From DATMYQ01 sp035560935 (GTDB taxonomy: Bacteria; Bacillota; Negativicutes; Sporomusales; Sporomusaceae): a DNA stretch of 26,233 nt. Location of the stretch: contig DATMYQ010000172.1 of NCBI GenBank assembly GCA_035560935.1, positions 1 through 26,233 of the forward strand, given 5' to 3'. The notes under the pieces were generated by a model. It was given only the letters and a program-made list of their open reading frames with translations. It ran no database searches and had not been told where the DNA came from. Below, one piece after another: positions 8,690 through 16,811 of this stretch. The position numbers and the translations under genes are program-made. The stretch's first letter is position 1; every line of letters starts with the position of its first letter.

Positions 8690-8698
8690 TGGTATAAT
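8690..8698 (+). promoter_or_regulatory. Extended -10 promoter of the permease gene
   Basis: TGG-TATAAT matches an extended -10 element (TGn plus a perfect TATAAT). No good -35 is seen at 16-18 bases, which is tolerated for extended -10 promoters. It would give an untranslated leader of about 115 bases before the ATG at 8820. Confidence 0.55.
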
Positions 8699-8819
8699 TT
8701 ATCGTGAAATAATCGGCAGCTGAGTCAACTATTTTGTCCTTTGGCCAATTCAGGAAGGAACCTGTTATTAATTGTCGAATTTTACCCTGAAGCAATTTTG
8801 AAAACGAGGAGGTTTGGAT

Positions 8820-10532
8820 ATGGCAGACGGGAAGGTCAAAAAGCCATCCGGCATCACTTACGGTGCGGATGACAAGCCGCCGCTAAGTGTCCTGATACCG
8901 TTAGTTTTTCAGCAGATTGTTATCCTTTCTGTGGATTTGCTGTTCCCGGTGTTGATCGTTGCCTCGCTCGGCGGTCCGACGGAGCTGGCCCAAAGCCTGG
9001 TGAGCCTGATGATGATCACAATGGGTATCGGCACCATTATGCAATCCTGCAACAAGGGACCGATCGGTTCCGGCTATTTTTGTGCCCAGGAAACCAACGC
9101 ATTGTTTTTTCCGGTTTCCGTGCTGGCGGTCAAAAGCGGCGGGTTGCACTTAATGCTGGGAATGACCGTAGTGGCGGGAGTTGCCCAGGCACTGTTCAGC
9201 CGGGTGGTACATAAGTTGCGCGTGTTGTTTCCGGTGGAAATAACGGGACTGATTATTTTAATGCTGCCGATTTCGCTCATCAAATACAGTTTTTTCAGCT
9301 TCGTGGGAAGCGGGAAAGCCGTCGACGCCCAGGAATCGCTGATTGCCTTTGTCACGCTGGGGGTCATCATGCTGATGCATGTATGGGGAAAAGGCTGGGT
9401 TCGCCAATATTCGGTAGTGTTCGGCATTCTATCCGGTTTTGCTGCCTCTTATTTCACCGGAGTGCTGACCGCCGATCAGTTGAATAAAGTGACCGCCGCG
9501 CCCCTCGTTGCGTTTCCCGGAATAAGCCATGTGGGCTGGTCGTTCAGTCCGGACCTGCTAATACCCTTTCTGGTAGTGGCTTTTTGCTCCAGCATCAAGA
9601 CGCTGGGCAACATCACCGCCTGTCAAAAAGTAAATGATGCCAACTGGATTCGTCCCGACATGAAGAGCATCGGCGGCGGCTTGTTGGCGGAAGGACTCAG
9701 TACGGTAGTGAGCGGTTTATGCGGGACGATGGGGCAAACCACCAGTTCCTGCAGCATGGGTCTGGCCATCGCCACCGGCGCACTCAGCCGCACTATCGGC
9801 TATTGTGTGGGCATCGCTTTTATCCTGCTTGCCTTTTTACCGAAAATTTCTTCGGTGTTCGCCATTATGCCGGAACCGGTCATGGCGGCCATTTTGATGC
9901 TGGGTATCATTTTTGTTATTTCCAACGGGATGCAGATTTGCACTTCCCGGATGCTGGACGCCCGGCGGTCTTTTGTTTTGGGACTGCCGTTCACACTGGG
10001 TCTGGCGGTAGAGATGTTTCCCGGATTTTCCGCCTCTTTCCCGCCATACCTTCAGCCTTTGTTTCAGTCATCCCTGGCTGCGGCAGCCGTGACCGCAATT
10101 CTGCTTAACCTGTTGTTTCGCATTGGCGTGGCCAAACATCACGTGGTTGATTGGACTCCCGGAACCGTCACCTCCGAAGAAATCGCGGATTTTATGGAAG
10201 CAAACGGATCAGCCTGGGGCGCACGCCGGGAAATTATTACCCGCGTCGCCGCTGTGGTCAATGAATTTATGGAATCTGCCGCCGGTCTGAACCTGGCCAG
10301 AGGAACAGTCCAGGTAGACGCCAGCTTTGACGAATTCAACCTGAATGTCGACATCCGTTATGAAGGCACGCTGATGGATTTTCCGGCGGTCAAACCAACC
10401 GAAACCGAGCTGTTGCAGGATGATGCGGCTTTTACCAGGCTTTCGGGTTTTCTGATCAAGAAACAGGTGGATATGATCCGCACATCCGTCGATCAGGAAA
10501 AATGCTCTATCCATTTCCATTTTGACCATTAG
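8820..10532 (+). CDS. NCS2-family (xanthine/uracil-type) permease with C-terminal extension
   Basis: Multi-pass membrane transporter of 570 residues, about 100 longer than ordinary nucleobase:cation symporter-2 proteins. Residues 1 to about 440 form the hydrophobic transporter core. Compared from memory with E. coli YgfO (XanQ), two signatures are changed: the helix-8 stretch corresponding to EATGDLTA reads KTLGNITA (Glu to Lys, Asp to Asn), and the helix-10 motif QNxG reads CSMG. The last about 110 residues are soluble and resemble a degenerate RsbW-type GHKL ATPase fold (VAAVVNEFMESA, then LSGFLIKKQVDMI) without a DxGxG box. AGGAGG lies 7 bases before the ATG at 8820. It is divergent from the TetR-che operon and ends at a strong terminator. 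The family is clear, but the substrate should not be assumed to be xanthine or uracil. Confidence 0.9.
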   Translation: MADGKVKKPSGITYGADDKPPLSVLIPLVFQQIVILSVDLLFPVLIVASLGGPTELAQSLVSLMMITMGIGTIMQSCNKGPIGSGYFCAQETNALFFPVSVLAVKSGGLHLMLGMTVVAGVAQALFSRVVHKLRVLFPVEITGLIILMLPISLIKYSFFSFVGSGKAVDAQESLIAFVTLGVIMLMHVWGKGWVRQYSVVFGILSGFAASYFTGVLTADQLNKVTAAPLVAFPGISHVGWSFSPDLLIPFLVVAFCSSIKTLGNITACQKVNDANWIRPDMKSIGGGLLAEGLSTVVSGLCGTMGQTTSSCSMGLAIATGALSRTIGYCVGIAFILLAFLPKISSVFAIMPEPVMAAILMLGIIFVISNGMQICTSRMLDARRSFVLGLPFTLGLAVEMFPGFSASFPPYLQPLFQSSLAAAAVTAILLNLLFRIGVAKHHVVDWTPGTVTSEEIADFMEANGSAWGARREIITRVAAVVNEFMESAAGLNLARGTVQVDASFDEFNLNVDIRYEGTLMDFPAVKPTETELLQDDAAFTRLSGFLIKKQVDMIRTSVDQEKCSIHFHFDH

Positions 10533-10547
10533 GAAACCGTCGGACGC

Positions 10548-10593
10548 AAAAACTGCCGCCAACAGATATCAGCATCTGTTAGCGGCAGTTTTT
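10548..10593. terminator. Bidirectional terminator hairpin
   Basis: Arms 10548-10567 and 10574-10593 pair over 20 bases with one mismatch and a 6-base loop. There are T/A runs at both ends, so it can work for the permease (plus) and the small gene arriving on the minus strand. The stop codon of the shifted minus-strand frame (10569) lies in it. Confidence 0.85.
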
Positions 10594-10839
10594 AAAATGA
10601 AGATCGTTTCTTTGATCGCCCGCAGCAGGTAATAATTCTTTTTGATTTCGTGGATTTCCCGGGCAATCGCCATCGCGCGGGCCGCCAGTGACTCGGTCCG
10701 GACCAGTTCTGAGGTAAATCATGCCGGTGATACCCACCAGCAGCACCACGTGCAGCATCATTCTTTCCCCATCCAAACCCCACAAATTCCGCAGCCTGTT
10801 CCCTGCTCCCGCCGGATTCAGGCTGTCGTCCCCGTTCAC
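10569..10839 (-). pseudogene. Small single-TM protein gene with an apparent +1 frameshift
   Basis: A GTG at 10839 (or 10842) follows a strong GGGAGGG site and overlaps the Nudix stop, so translation coupling is likely. The first frame gives a short polar start, then a membrane segment (MLHVVLLVGITGMIYL). After about position 10715 that frame turns into Gly/Pro/Arg-rich sequence, while the +1 frame becomes protein-like (SELVRTESLAARAMAIAREI, then HEIKKNYYLLRAIKETIFIL) and runs to a TGA at 10569. Joined across one base, the product would be about 89 residues: one TM helix plus an amphipathic helix. The +1 frame has a stop directly before the switch point. Causes may be a real mutation, a sequencing error or programmed shifting; no slippery site is obvious. 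I do not recognise the family. Confidence 0.6.
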
Positions 10840-11501
10840 CACGCTTCCCTCCCGTCGTACATATCCCGCAATTGCCGGCAGTAATCCAGAAAGCCGGCCA
10901 ACACCCGGGCCGTCAATCCCCAGATCACGTGCTCGCCGTAGCGGTAAAAAAATACCGGATAGCTGGACCGGACTTTAAATTCTTTGGAATAGGACGCAGG
11001 TGCCAGGTCACGGGGAAAATCCGCTCCGGGCCGGGTAGCCAGCTCCATATGTCCGACCACCGCTTGAGCCGCCATTAAAAATTCCAGCGGCACGGTAAAC
11101 ACCGCCTCCACCTCCGTTGGGTTCGGCTTTAATTGCGCTTTTGGCGACAGTACGACGGCAAATGGAATCAGGGAAACTCCAATTGGACTGACTAAATGTT
11201 TTAATGGGCCCAAAACGGCGATATCATTTCGGGCCAGCCCCAATTCTTCCATGGTTTCACGAACAGCGGTCCGCAGCGGTGTTCCATCTGCATTTTCTAT
11301 ACGTCCGCCGGGAAAACAGATTTCCCCCGGCTGCCAGGTCAGGGTTCGCGAGCGTACTTCAAACAGCAGTGACCATTTCCCGTCCACTTCAAGCAGGGGG
11401 ACGGTCACGGCTGCATTGAGATAATCCTCCTGATTCTCCAGCCCCGCCGGCTGTGAACTCAGTATCGACTGCAAGCCCGTCAGCCAATATTCTTCTTTCA
11501 T
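10836..11501 (-). CDS. Nudix hydrolase, CoA pyrophosphatase type
   Basis: Predicted hydrolase of about 221 residues that cleaves CoA or a related nucleoside diphosphate derivative at the pyrophosphate. The Nudix region reads PGEICFPGGRIENADG, then TAVRETMEELGL. The REx2EE catalytic core is intact, and an Asp stands at the first acidic position, as is common in the CoA-directed (NudL/YeaB-like) group. The sequence before it (LLFEVRSRTLTWQPGEICFPGG) also fits that group. The start is ambiguous: ATG at 11501 (spacing about 10 from GGAGGG) or GTG at 11507 (about 4). It overlaps the following small membrane-protein gene by a few bases. Confidence 0.87.
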   Translation of the reverse strand: MKEEYWLTGLQSILSSQPAGLENQEDYLNAAVTVPLLEVDGKWSLLFEVRSRTLTWQPGEICFPGGRIENADGTPLRTAVRETMEELGLARNDIAVLGPLKHLVSPIGVSLIPFAVVLSPKAQLKPNPTEVEAVFTVPLEFLMAAQAVVGHMELATRPGADFPRDLAPASYSKEFKVRSSYPVFFYRYGEHVIWGLTARVLAGFLDYCRQLRDMYDGREAW

Positions 11502-11610
11502 ACTCACTCAGCCCTCCGCTTCGAACCCATTTATCGCCCGGTCACGCCACTAGCGTAAAATTGTTGACATCTTCCCCAAAAATCCAGTTCACCAATTGCT
11601 AACGCAAAAC

Positions 11611-11632
11611 AGCCGCGGCCTCGGCCCCGGCT
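11611..11632 (-). terminator. GC-rich hairpin after the STAS gene
   Basis: AGCCG and CGGCT outer arms enclose inner GGCC/GGCC pairing. On the minus strand the hairpin begins about 28 bases after the STAS stop and is followed by GTTTTG. The T-run is short, so it may be a modest terminator. Confidence 0.5.
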
Positions 11633-11660
11633 GCTACTGGCTATACATCCCCCGCCAGTA

Positions 11661-11966
11661 CTACTGCTGAATTTCAAACACTTTCGTCAGGCGGGTCAGT
11701 TCAAACAGTTCCTTTACAATGCCCTGCAGACCTTTGATCACCACACCGCCGCCATTTTGAATGGCACGCTTTTGAATGGCCACCAATACCCCCAAACCCG
11801 AGCTGTCAATATAATCGACGTTGGACACCGTAATGACAAACTGTTTATATCCCTTGTCAATGTATTCAATCAATTTTTCCCGGATTGCCGTGGCTTCCTC
11901 CACATAAATGCTCCCCGAGAGAGTCACGAGAACCTCATTATTGACCACTGTTACTTCTTTAATCAT
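11661..11966 (-). CDS. STAS-domain anti-sigma factor antagonist (RsbV/SpoIIAA type)
   Basis: Cytoplasmic 101-residue protein made of one STAS domain. Proteins of this type bind an RsbW/SpoIIAB-like kinase and free a sigma factor or another target when unphosphorylated. The segment ITVSNVDYIDSSGLGVLVAIQKRA carries the conserved DSSGLGVL motif, in which a serine is the usual phosphorylation site. GGGAGGG precedes the ATG at 11966. No separate RsbW-like kinase or sigma factor lies beside it, which is unusual for the SpoIIA/Rsb arrangement but common for orphan STAS genes. The only RsbW-like sequence in the window is the degenerate tail of the permease at 8820-10532; a link between the two is speculation. 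Confidence 0.9.
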   Translation of the reverse strand: MIKEVTVVNNEVLVTLSGSIYVEEATAIREKLIEYIDKGYKQFVITVSNVDYIDSSGLGVLVAIQKRAIQNGGGVVIKGLQGIVKELFELTRLTKVFEIQQ

Positions 11967-12275
11967 TGCAATCCCTCCCAGAAATCATCACTCCATGGCT
12001 GAAACGGCAACCACTTCCCGATATGCTTCTGCCTATTATCATACCATTTTTAAAGTCAATGGAAAATACCTTTAGTCAGAATCACCATAATATTCCCATT
12101 GTGCACCGGTGATTCCGTTCACTTGCTTAACATAAAAGCCTTCTTTCTTCTGTATGTTGCGCATCATTATCTATCTTTCATGTTTTTTTAACGCAATGCT
12201 AACATAATCAGCGGTTGCTGACCATATAATATCAATATATCCCATCCGTGCTCAAATACAAGGAGGAATCATCTC
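11967..12275. other. Intergenic region between STAS and HTH genes
   Basis: 309 bases with divergent genes at each side. A weak minus-strand promoter for the STAS gene is possible (TTGACT at 12059-12054, TAATAG at 12038-12033, spacer 15). On the plus strand a perfect TATAAT at 12225-12230 precedes the HTH gene, but no convincing -35 is seen. I found no RNA gene, repeat or ORF with a ribosome binding site. Confidence 0.4.
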
Positions 12276-12509
12276 ATGAACAACCAGCTACTTACTACAT
12301 CCCAGGCGTCCGCTATATTAAAAGTGAACATCAATACGGTGGGCCAATATTTGCGCGAAGGCCGCATCGACGGTGTAAAGCAAGGGAATACGTGGAAAAT
12401 TCACAGTAACAGCCTCTATGCGTTTCTGAACCGCAATCGCAGATCGGATCGCCGGATTTGCCGCAACAGTTTTTTCTTTCAGGAAAAATTATCCGACATC
12501 ATTTTTTGA
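12276..12509 (+). CDS. Small excisionase/MerR-type helix-turn-helix protein
   Basis: DNA-binding protein of 77 residues. The N-terminal part (LTTSQASAILKVNINTVGQYLREGRIDGVKQGNTWKI) is the typical winged HTH of the excisionase-like family: a recognition helix, the turn, then a wing ending in W-K-I. The last 25 residues are basic and then hydrophobic, with no known domain. AGGAGGA precedes the ATG. There is no integrase, phage or plasmid gene nearby, so it is more likely a small chromosomal regulator than a true excisionase. Its target is unknown; the dCache receptor gene starts about 210 bases downstream on the same strand. Confidence 0.85.
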   Translation: MNNQLLTTSQASAILKVNINTVGQYLREGRIDGVKQGNTWKIHSNSLYAFLNRNRRSDRRICRNSFFFQEKLSDIIF

Positions 12510-12722
12510 TTTTGCTCCGGCAACATTAAAATGAGAACTCCGTACCGCATTTTTTCACAATTTTTAGCGTAGCATTAACGTTCTTCCTGGGTTTCCTGTT
12601 GCAATCATTGTATGGCGCAGGAATACTTTTGTCATGATTTTCCTAAATATTCCGTCATTCAAGAACAATTTCCCGGAACGGCACTCGCTCGCTAACACAA
12701 GTCAGGAAGGGGTTGTTAAAGT

Positions 12723-14804
12723 GTGTTAAAAACCATCAAAGGACAATTAATGCTCATCGTTTTTGCCATCGTTGTATCCTCTTTTTTTATCTCCGGTGTC
12801 ATTGGCTATTATTTCATTTCCGGTGACTTTAATCAACACATCAAAAAAGATAATGAAGTGTTCGCCGGCGCTCTGGCCAACAGCATCAACCAGTTCATCC
12901 AAACCACCTATAACGTAACCGAAGATCTGGCGCTGAGTCCGGATATCGCCGGCGCGCCTCCCGAACGGCAAAAAAAATTGCTGGAAGATACCGCCAAGCG
13001 GTTTCCCTACTTTGATCTGCTGTATGTGCAAAATCTCACCGGCATGCAGACAGCCCGCTCTTCCGGCACTCCCGGCAACCGGGGCGACCGCTGGTGGTTC
13101 AAGCAGTTTATGGCCAAGCCCCAGCCGTTCGTCAGCAAATCGTATTATTCGCTGGCCGGCAATACCACCGTGACTTCCGTCTACTTCGGCGTATACGTCA
13201 ACGGGCAGTTGCAGGGTATTATGGGTTCCGACATCAAACTGGACGCCCTGCAAAAAATGATTGAAGATTTTAGTTCCTCCCAGGATTACTATGCCTATGT
13301 GCTGGACGGTGAAGGCGTGGTCATCGCCCATCCTGACAAAAATCAGGTGATTGAACTGAATAACTATAAAACGCTGAAAAAGACACTTCTCGTGAAAGAT
13401 GCCCAGGGGAACGCCCTGAAAGATGAGAAAGGCAATCAAAAAACCGAGGAAAAAGACATCCGGGTTCCTGACGGTCTTCGCGTCATTACCGAAAAAGTCA
13501 TGCAGGGACAATCCGGTGTTGCTGAATACCAGGATCTTGAAGGCAACACCCTGATCAGCGCCTACGCCTCCATCCCGCTGCCCGGCAAATCCGATCCCTG
13601 GTCGATAATCACCGTGCAGAAGAAAGACCGGGCCATGGCCATGATCACCAACGCCTCCTGGAAAAACGCGCTGATCGCCGGCTTGATCGCCCTGCTGGCC
13701 CTGTTGTTCATTTATATTTTTGCCAAGCGTCTGACGGCGCCCATCACCCGCATGGTGACCGCCACCAAGGAACTGGCGCAGGGCAATCTGGCAATCGAAG
13801 AGTTGCCGGTCACCACTCAGGATGAGGTGGGGCAACTGGGCGAGTCGCTCAATACAATGGCCGCCAGCCTGCGACACATCGTAACCCAGGTTTCCCAAAC
13901 CGGCGAGATGGTGGCGTCGTCTTCCGAAGAACTGACCTCCAGTTGCGAGGAAACCAACCAGGCCGTGGCTCATGTGGCCGAGTCGGTGGAAGCCATTGTG
14001 TTCAAAACCCAAAGCCACAACGCCACTGTGGCGCAGACTTCCCAGGCCGTGGAACAGTTATCCGCCGGCATCCGTCTGGTGGCGGACAACGCCAGTAAGG
14101 TGAATGAAGTCACCGTACAAACCGCCGCTGCCGCGCTGGAAGGCCGCAAAACCGTGGATCAGGCCATCGAGCAAATGAGCCACATCGATAAAAGCAACGC
14201 TCAGGTACTCACCACCGTCGATAAACTGGCTGATAGCTCCCAGCACATCAACGACATCGTTAATGTGATCGCCGGTATTGCCGCCCAGACCAACCTGCTG
14301 GCGCTGAACGCCGCCATTGAAGCGGCCCGTGCCGGTGAACAGGGCCGGGGTTTTGCCGTGGTGGCTGATGAGGTACGCAAACTGGCGGAACAATCGCAGG
14401 AAGCGGCCAAGCAAATCACTCAGTTGATCAATGAAAACCATACCAATATCAATATGGCGGTCAACGCCATGAACGCCGGCAGCGGTGATGTCAAACAGGG
14501 CATTGCCTCGGTCAATGCCGCCGGCCAGACCTTCAGCACCATTACCGGTCAGATCGATCTGTTGTCGGCACAGGTGGCGGAAATATCGCAGGCCATCCAG
14601 AACATGGCCGGCAATAGTCAGCATATCGTGGACAATATGCAGAGTGTTGACACAATATTTAAAGAAACCTCCGACCATCTGCACAATGTTTCGGCCGTCA
14701 CCGAAGAACAGTCAGCGGCGATGTCCGAAGTTTCCCGCGCCAGTCAGAGCCTGTCGAAACTGGCGCAGCACCTGTCGGAACTGGTCAGCCGTTTCTCGAT
14801 CTAG
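12723..14804 (+). CDS. Methyl-accepting chemotaxis protein with dCache sensor
   Basis: Transmembrane chemoreceptor of 693 residues. TM1 is at about 9-30, a large extracytoplasmic dCache-type sensor at about 35-310, TM2 at about 316-336 (LIAGLIALLALLFIYIF), and a HAMP domain beginning at about 337. The signalling domain has the tip IAAQTNLLALNAAIEAARAGE. In the distal sensor, DRWWFKQF and the later MGSDIKL resemble the R-x-W-[YF] and Asp positions of the amino-acid-binding dCache motif, so an amine or amino acid ligand is possible. It lacks the C-terminal EFGKY tail of the operon receptors and ends in VSRFSI. The start is a GTG at 12723, preceded by AGGAAGG; an ATG at 12750 would remove the positive residues before TM1 and is less likely. 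It is transcribed alone. Confidence 0.93.
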   Translation: MLKTIKGQLMLIVFAIVVSSFFISGVIGYYFISGDFNQHIKKDNEVFAGALANSINQFIQTTYNVTEDLALSPDIAGAPPERQKKLLEDTAKRFPYFDLLYVQNLTGMQTARSSGTPGNRGDRWWFKQFMAKPQPFVSKSYYSLAGNTTVTSVYFGVYVNGQLQGIMGSDIKLDALQKMIEDFSSSQDYYAYVLDGEGVVIAHPDKNQVIELNNYKTLKKTLLVKDAQGNALKDEKGNQKTEEKDIRVPDGLRVITEKVMQGQSGVAEYQDLEGNTLISAYASIPLPGKSDPWSIITVQKKDRAMAMITNASWKNALIAGLIALLALLFIYIFAKRLTAPITRMVTATKELAQGNLAIEELPVTTQDEVGQLGESLNTMAASLRHIVTQVSQTGEMVASSSEELTSSCEETNQAVAHVAESVEAIVFKTQSHNATVAQTSQAVEQLSAGIRLVADNASKVNEVTVQTAAAALEGRKTVDQAIEQMSHIDKSNAQVLTTVDKLADSSQHINDIVNVIAGIAAQTNLLALNAAIEAARAGEQGRGFAVVADEVRKLAEQSQEAAKQITQLINENHTNINMAVNAMNAGSGDVKQGIASVNAAGQTFSTITGQIDLLSAQVAEISQAIQNMAGNSQHIVDNMQSVDTIFKETSDHLHNVSAVTEEQSAAMSEVSRASQSLSKLAQHLSELVSRFSI

Positions 14805-14836
14805 GGAATCACTGATTAATTCACACATCACACGCA
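14804..14836. repeat. Half copy of a MITE-like element
   Basis: GGGAATCACTGATTAATTCA and the following bases to CACACGC match, in reverse orientation, one half of the 64-bp element at 22005-22068 with small differences. It begins in the stop codon of the dCache receptor gene and merges into the terminator region. Its other terminal repeat is absent. Confidence 0.65.
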
Positions 14837-14843
14837 AAAAGAA

Positions 14844-14891
14844 GGCTGCCCAAACCGAATGAAAATAACGGTTTGCGGCAGCCATGTTTTT
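14844..14891. terminator. Bidirectional terminator between the dCache receptor and DJ-1 genes
   Basis: GGCTGCC-CAAACCG (14844 onward) pairs with CGGTTTG-C-GGCAGCC (ending 14883). TTTTT follows on the plus strand and a T-rich stretch follows on the minus strand. It lies between two convergent genes. Confidence 0.8.
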
Positions 14892-14960
14892 GTAAAAAAC
14901 TGAAACAGTTTCCCGTTCATCGCCTGATACTTTTCGGGTCAACACGGGAAAATCGGTGGA

Positions 14961-15530
14961 TCAGATACTGATTTTAGCACCCAGCAGTTCCACAAAACTC
15001 CGCAGCCATTGGGGATGATTCGGCCAGGCCTGAGCAGTGACCAGATTTTCATAGGTCAGCACCGGCTGATTCTCCCACAGCGCGCCCGCCAGGCGGCATT
15101 CGGCGGCACAGGCCGGATAAGAGGTCACCGTGCAGCCGGACAGAACCTTGGCCGCCGCCAGCAATTGCGTGCCGTGACAAATGGCGGCAACCGGCTTCTT
15201 AGCGGCAAAGAACGCCTGTACCAACGTGATGACTTCGTCGTACATGCGAATATACTCCGGCGCCCGGCCCCCGGGAACAACCAGCCCCGCATATTCCCCG
15301 GCGCTGATATCCGCCGTGGCGATATCCACCGGAATACGGTGTCCGGTCAACTCAATATACGTATCCAGCGAGGTAAAATCATGCACCACTAATTGAAGAG
15401 TGTCACCGGCTTTTTTATTCGGCGCGGCCACGTCCACCTGATATCCCAGCATTTGCAGCGCTTGCTGCGGCACCTTTACTTCATAGTCTTCGGCGCAATC
15501 GCCGGTAAGCAAAAGAATTTTTTTATTCAT
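14961..15530 (-). CDS. DJ-1/PfpI-family protein
   Basis: Class I glutamine amidotransferase-like protein of 189 residues, the full length of the PfpI/YhbO group. The nucleophile elbow is AAICHG with Cys118-His119; the conserved Glu near the N-terminus (DCAEDYE) and the PGGRAPEY turn are present. Family members act as deglycases, glyoxalases, chaperones or proteases, so the exact activity is open. GGGAGG precedes the ATG at 15530. It begins 36 bases after the ketoacyl synthase gene on the same strand and is the last gene before the terminator, so it is probably the distal gene of the lipB operon. Confidence 0.92.
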   Translation of the reverse strand: MNKKILLLTGDCAEDYEVKVPQQALQMLGYQVDVAAPNKKAGDTLQLVVHDFTSLDTYIELTGHRIPVDIATADISAGEYAGLVVPGGRAPEYIRMYDEVITLVQAFFAAKKPVAAICHGTQLLAAAKVLSGCTVTSYPACAAECRLAGALWENQPVLTYENLVTAQAWPNHPQWLRSFVELLGAKISI

Positions 15531-15566
15531 GAATAAACCTCCCTTTTATTTTATCGTTATGGGTAG

Positions 15567-16811
15567 CTAATGGTCGGTTCGTCCGAGTGCAATACTGGCG
15601 TTTTGGCCGCCAAACCCGAAGGAGTTGGAGAGCGCATACCGGATATTTCCCGACCGGGCCACATTGGGAACATAATCGAGATCGCAGGCCGGATCCGGAT
15701 GATGGTAGTTGATGGTGGGCGGAATAAAGCCCTGCTCCATCGCCAGCAGCGTGGCGATGACCTCAATGGCGCCGGCCGCCGACAACGTGTGGCCGATCAT
15801 CGATTTGGTCGAGCTGACGGCAAGCCGACGGGCCCGGTCGCCGAACACCACCTTGATGGCTTCGGTTTCCAATGCGTCATTCAGCGCCGTACCGGTGCCA
15901 TGGGCGTTGATATAGTCAATGTCCTCGGGGCGAATACGGGCCAGCGCCCGCTGCATCGCCCGGCGCATGCCGCCCGCCTCCGGATCCGGCGCCGTCAGAT
16001 GGTACGCGTCACTGGTCACACCAAATCCAACAATCTCCGCATAAATCCGGGCACCCCGCCGCACCGCCCGTTCCCGGGTTTCCAATACGACAACACCCGC
16101 CCCCTCGGCGATAACAAAGCCATCCCGGTCCCGGTCAAACGGCCGGCAGGCGCCGGCGGGATTTTCATTGTTGCGGGACAAAGCCCCCATGTTGCAGAAA
16201 CTTCCCATACACAACGGCGAAACATTGGCTTCCGTTCCGCCGGCGAACATCACCTGGGCCTGTCCCGAGGCCAACAGCAGGCTAGCTTCACAGATGGCCT
16301 GGGTTCCGGCCGCGCAGGCCGTCACCGTCGTTCCCAGATAGCCTTTGAGGCCCAGCGTGATGGCCACCTGGGCCGCGGCAATGTTTGGAATGGTGGTCGC
16401 CATATAAGTGGGACTGATCCGGGCCGCCCCCTGGGTAAACAGAATTTTGCACTCTTTTTCGGTGCGGGCAAAACTGCCCATACCGCTCCCCAGCGTAACG
16501 CCAACATCTTCCGCCGGCACCGTGCCCAAATCCAGGGAAGCATCCGCCAACGCCATTTGGGCGGCGGCCACCGCCATCTGAACAAAGCGTTCCGAACGGC
16601 GCACTTCTTTCTTGCCCAAATAATCTTCCGGGTCGAAATCCTGGGCCTGACCGGCAATCCGGCTGTTCAGCCCCGTCGTGTCAAAAGCGGTGATCGGGCG
16701 GATGCCGGATTTGCCGCTGCGCAAGGCGGCGGCAAATTCCTCCCGACCGATACCATTCGGTGCCACTACCCCCACTCCGGTAATCACGACCCGGGATTTA
16801 TCCCTGGTCAT
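15567..16811 (-). CDS. Beta-ketoacyl synthase, FabF (KAS II) type
   Basis: Condensing enzyme of 414 residues, the standard FabF length, which would join an acyl unit with a malonyl-carrier. Active-site Cys166 lies in TVTACAAGTQ, the first His in INAHGTGT and the second in SMIGHTLSAAGA. The C-terminal SFGFGGQNAS motif is intact. Its ATG at 16811 overlaps the stop of the upstream reductase gene as ATGA, with a G-rich ribosome site, so the two are translationally coupled. No acyl carrier protein, acyltransferase, dehydratase or enoyl reductase is next to it; instead its operon partners are a reductase, a lipoyl domain and LipB. It may therefore be a second KAS with a special role rather than the housekeeping FabF. 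Confidence 0.93.
   Translation of the reverse strand: MTRDKSRVVITGVGVVAPNGIGREEFAAALRSGKSGIRPITAFDTTGLNSRIAGQAQDFDPEDYLGKKEVRRSERFVQMAVAAAQMALADASLDLGTVPAEDVGVTLGSGMGSFARTEKECKILFTQGAARISPTYMATTIPNIAAAQVAITLGLKGYLGTTVTACAAGTQAICEASLLLASGQAQVMFAGGTEANVSPLCMGSFCNMGALSRNNENPAGACRPFDRDRDGFVIAEGAGVVVLETRERAVRRGARIYAEIVGFGVTSDAYHLTAPDPEAGGMRRAMQRALARIRPEDIDYINAHGTGTALNDALETEAIKVVFGDRARRLAVSSTKSMIGHTLSAAGAIEVIATLLAMEQGFIPPTINYHHPDPACDLDYVPNVARSGNIRYALSNSFGFGGQNASIALGRTDH

Noticed and set aside
8699..8813. Guanine/xanthine riboswitch in front of the permease
   Set aside because: The conserved loop and junction bases of the purine riboswitch are not found, and no matching three-stem layout is visible.
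10592..10783. 63-codon minus-strand frame after the Nudix gene
   Set aside because: Trp/Arg/Pro-rich, no ribosome site; the other two frames of the same strand carry the protein-like sequence.
11563..11568. TTGACA on the plus strand
   Set aside because: No -10 box follows at 15-19 bases and no plus-strand gene begins nearby.
11761..11777. TGGCACG resembling a -24 element
   Set aside because: It lies inside the STAS coding region and has no GC at the -12 position.
12276..12509. Excisionase gene marking an integrated element
   Set aside because: The HTH is excisionase-like, but there is no integrase, attachment repeat or phage gene in the window.
12747..14018. 423-codon open frame on the minus strand
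   Set aside because: Antisense to the dCache receptor, which has full domain evidence; composition is shadow-like.
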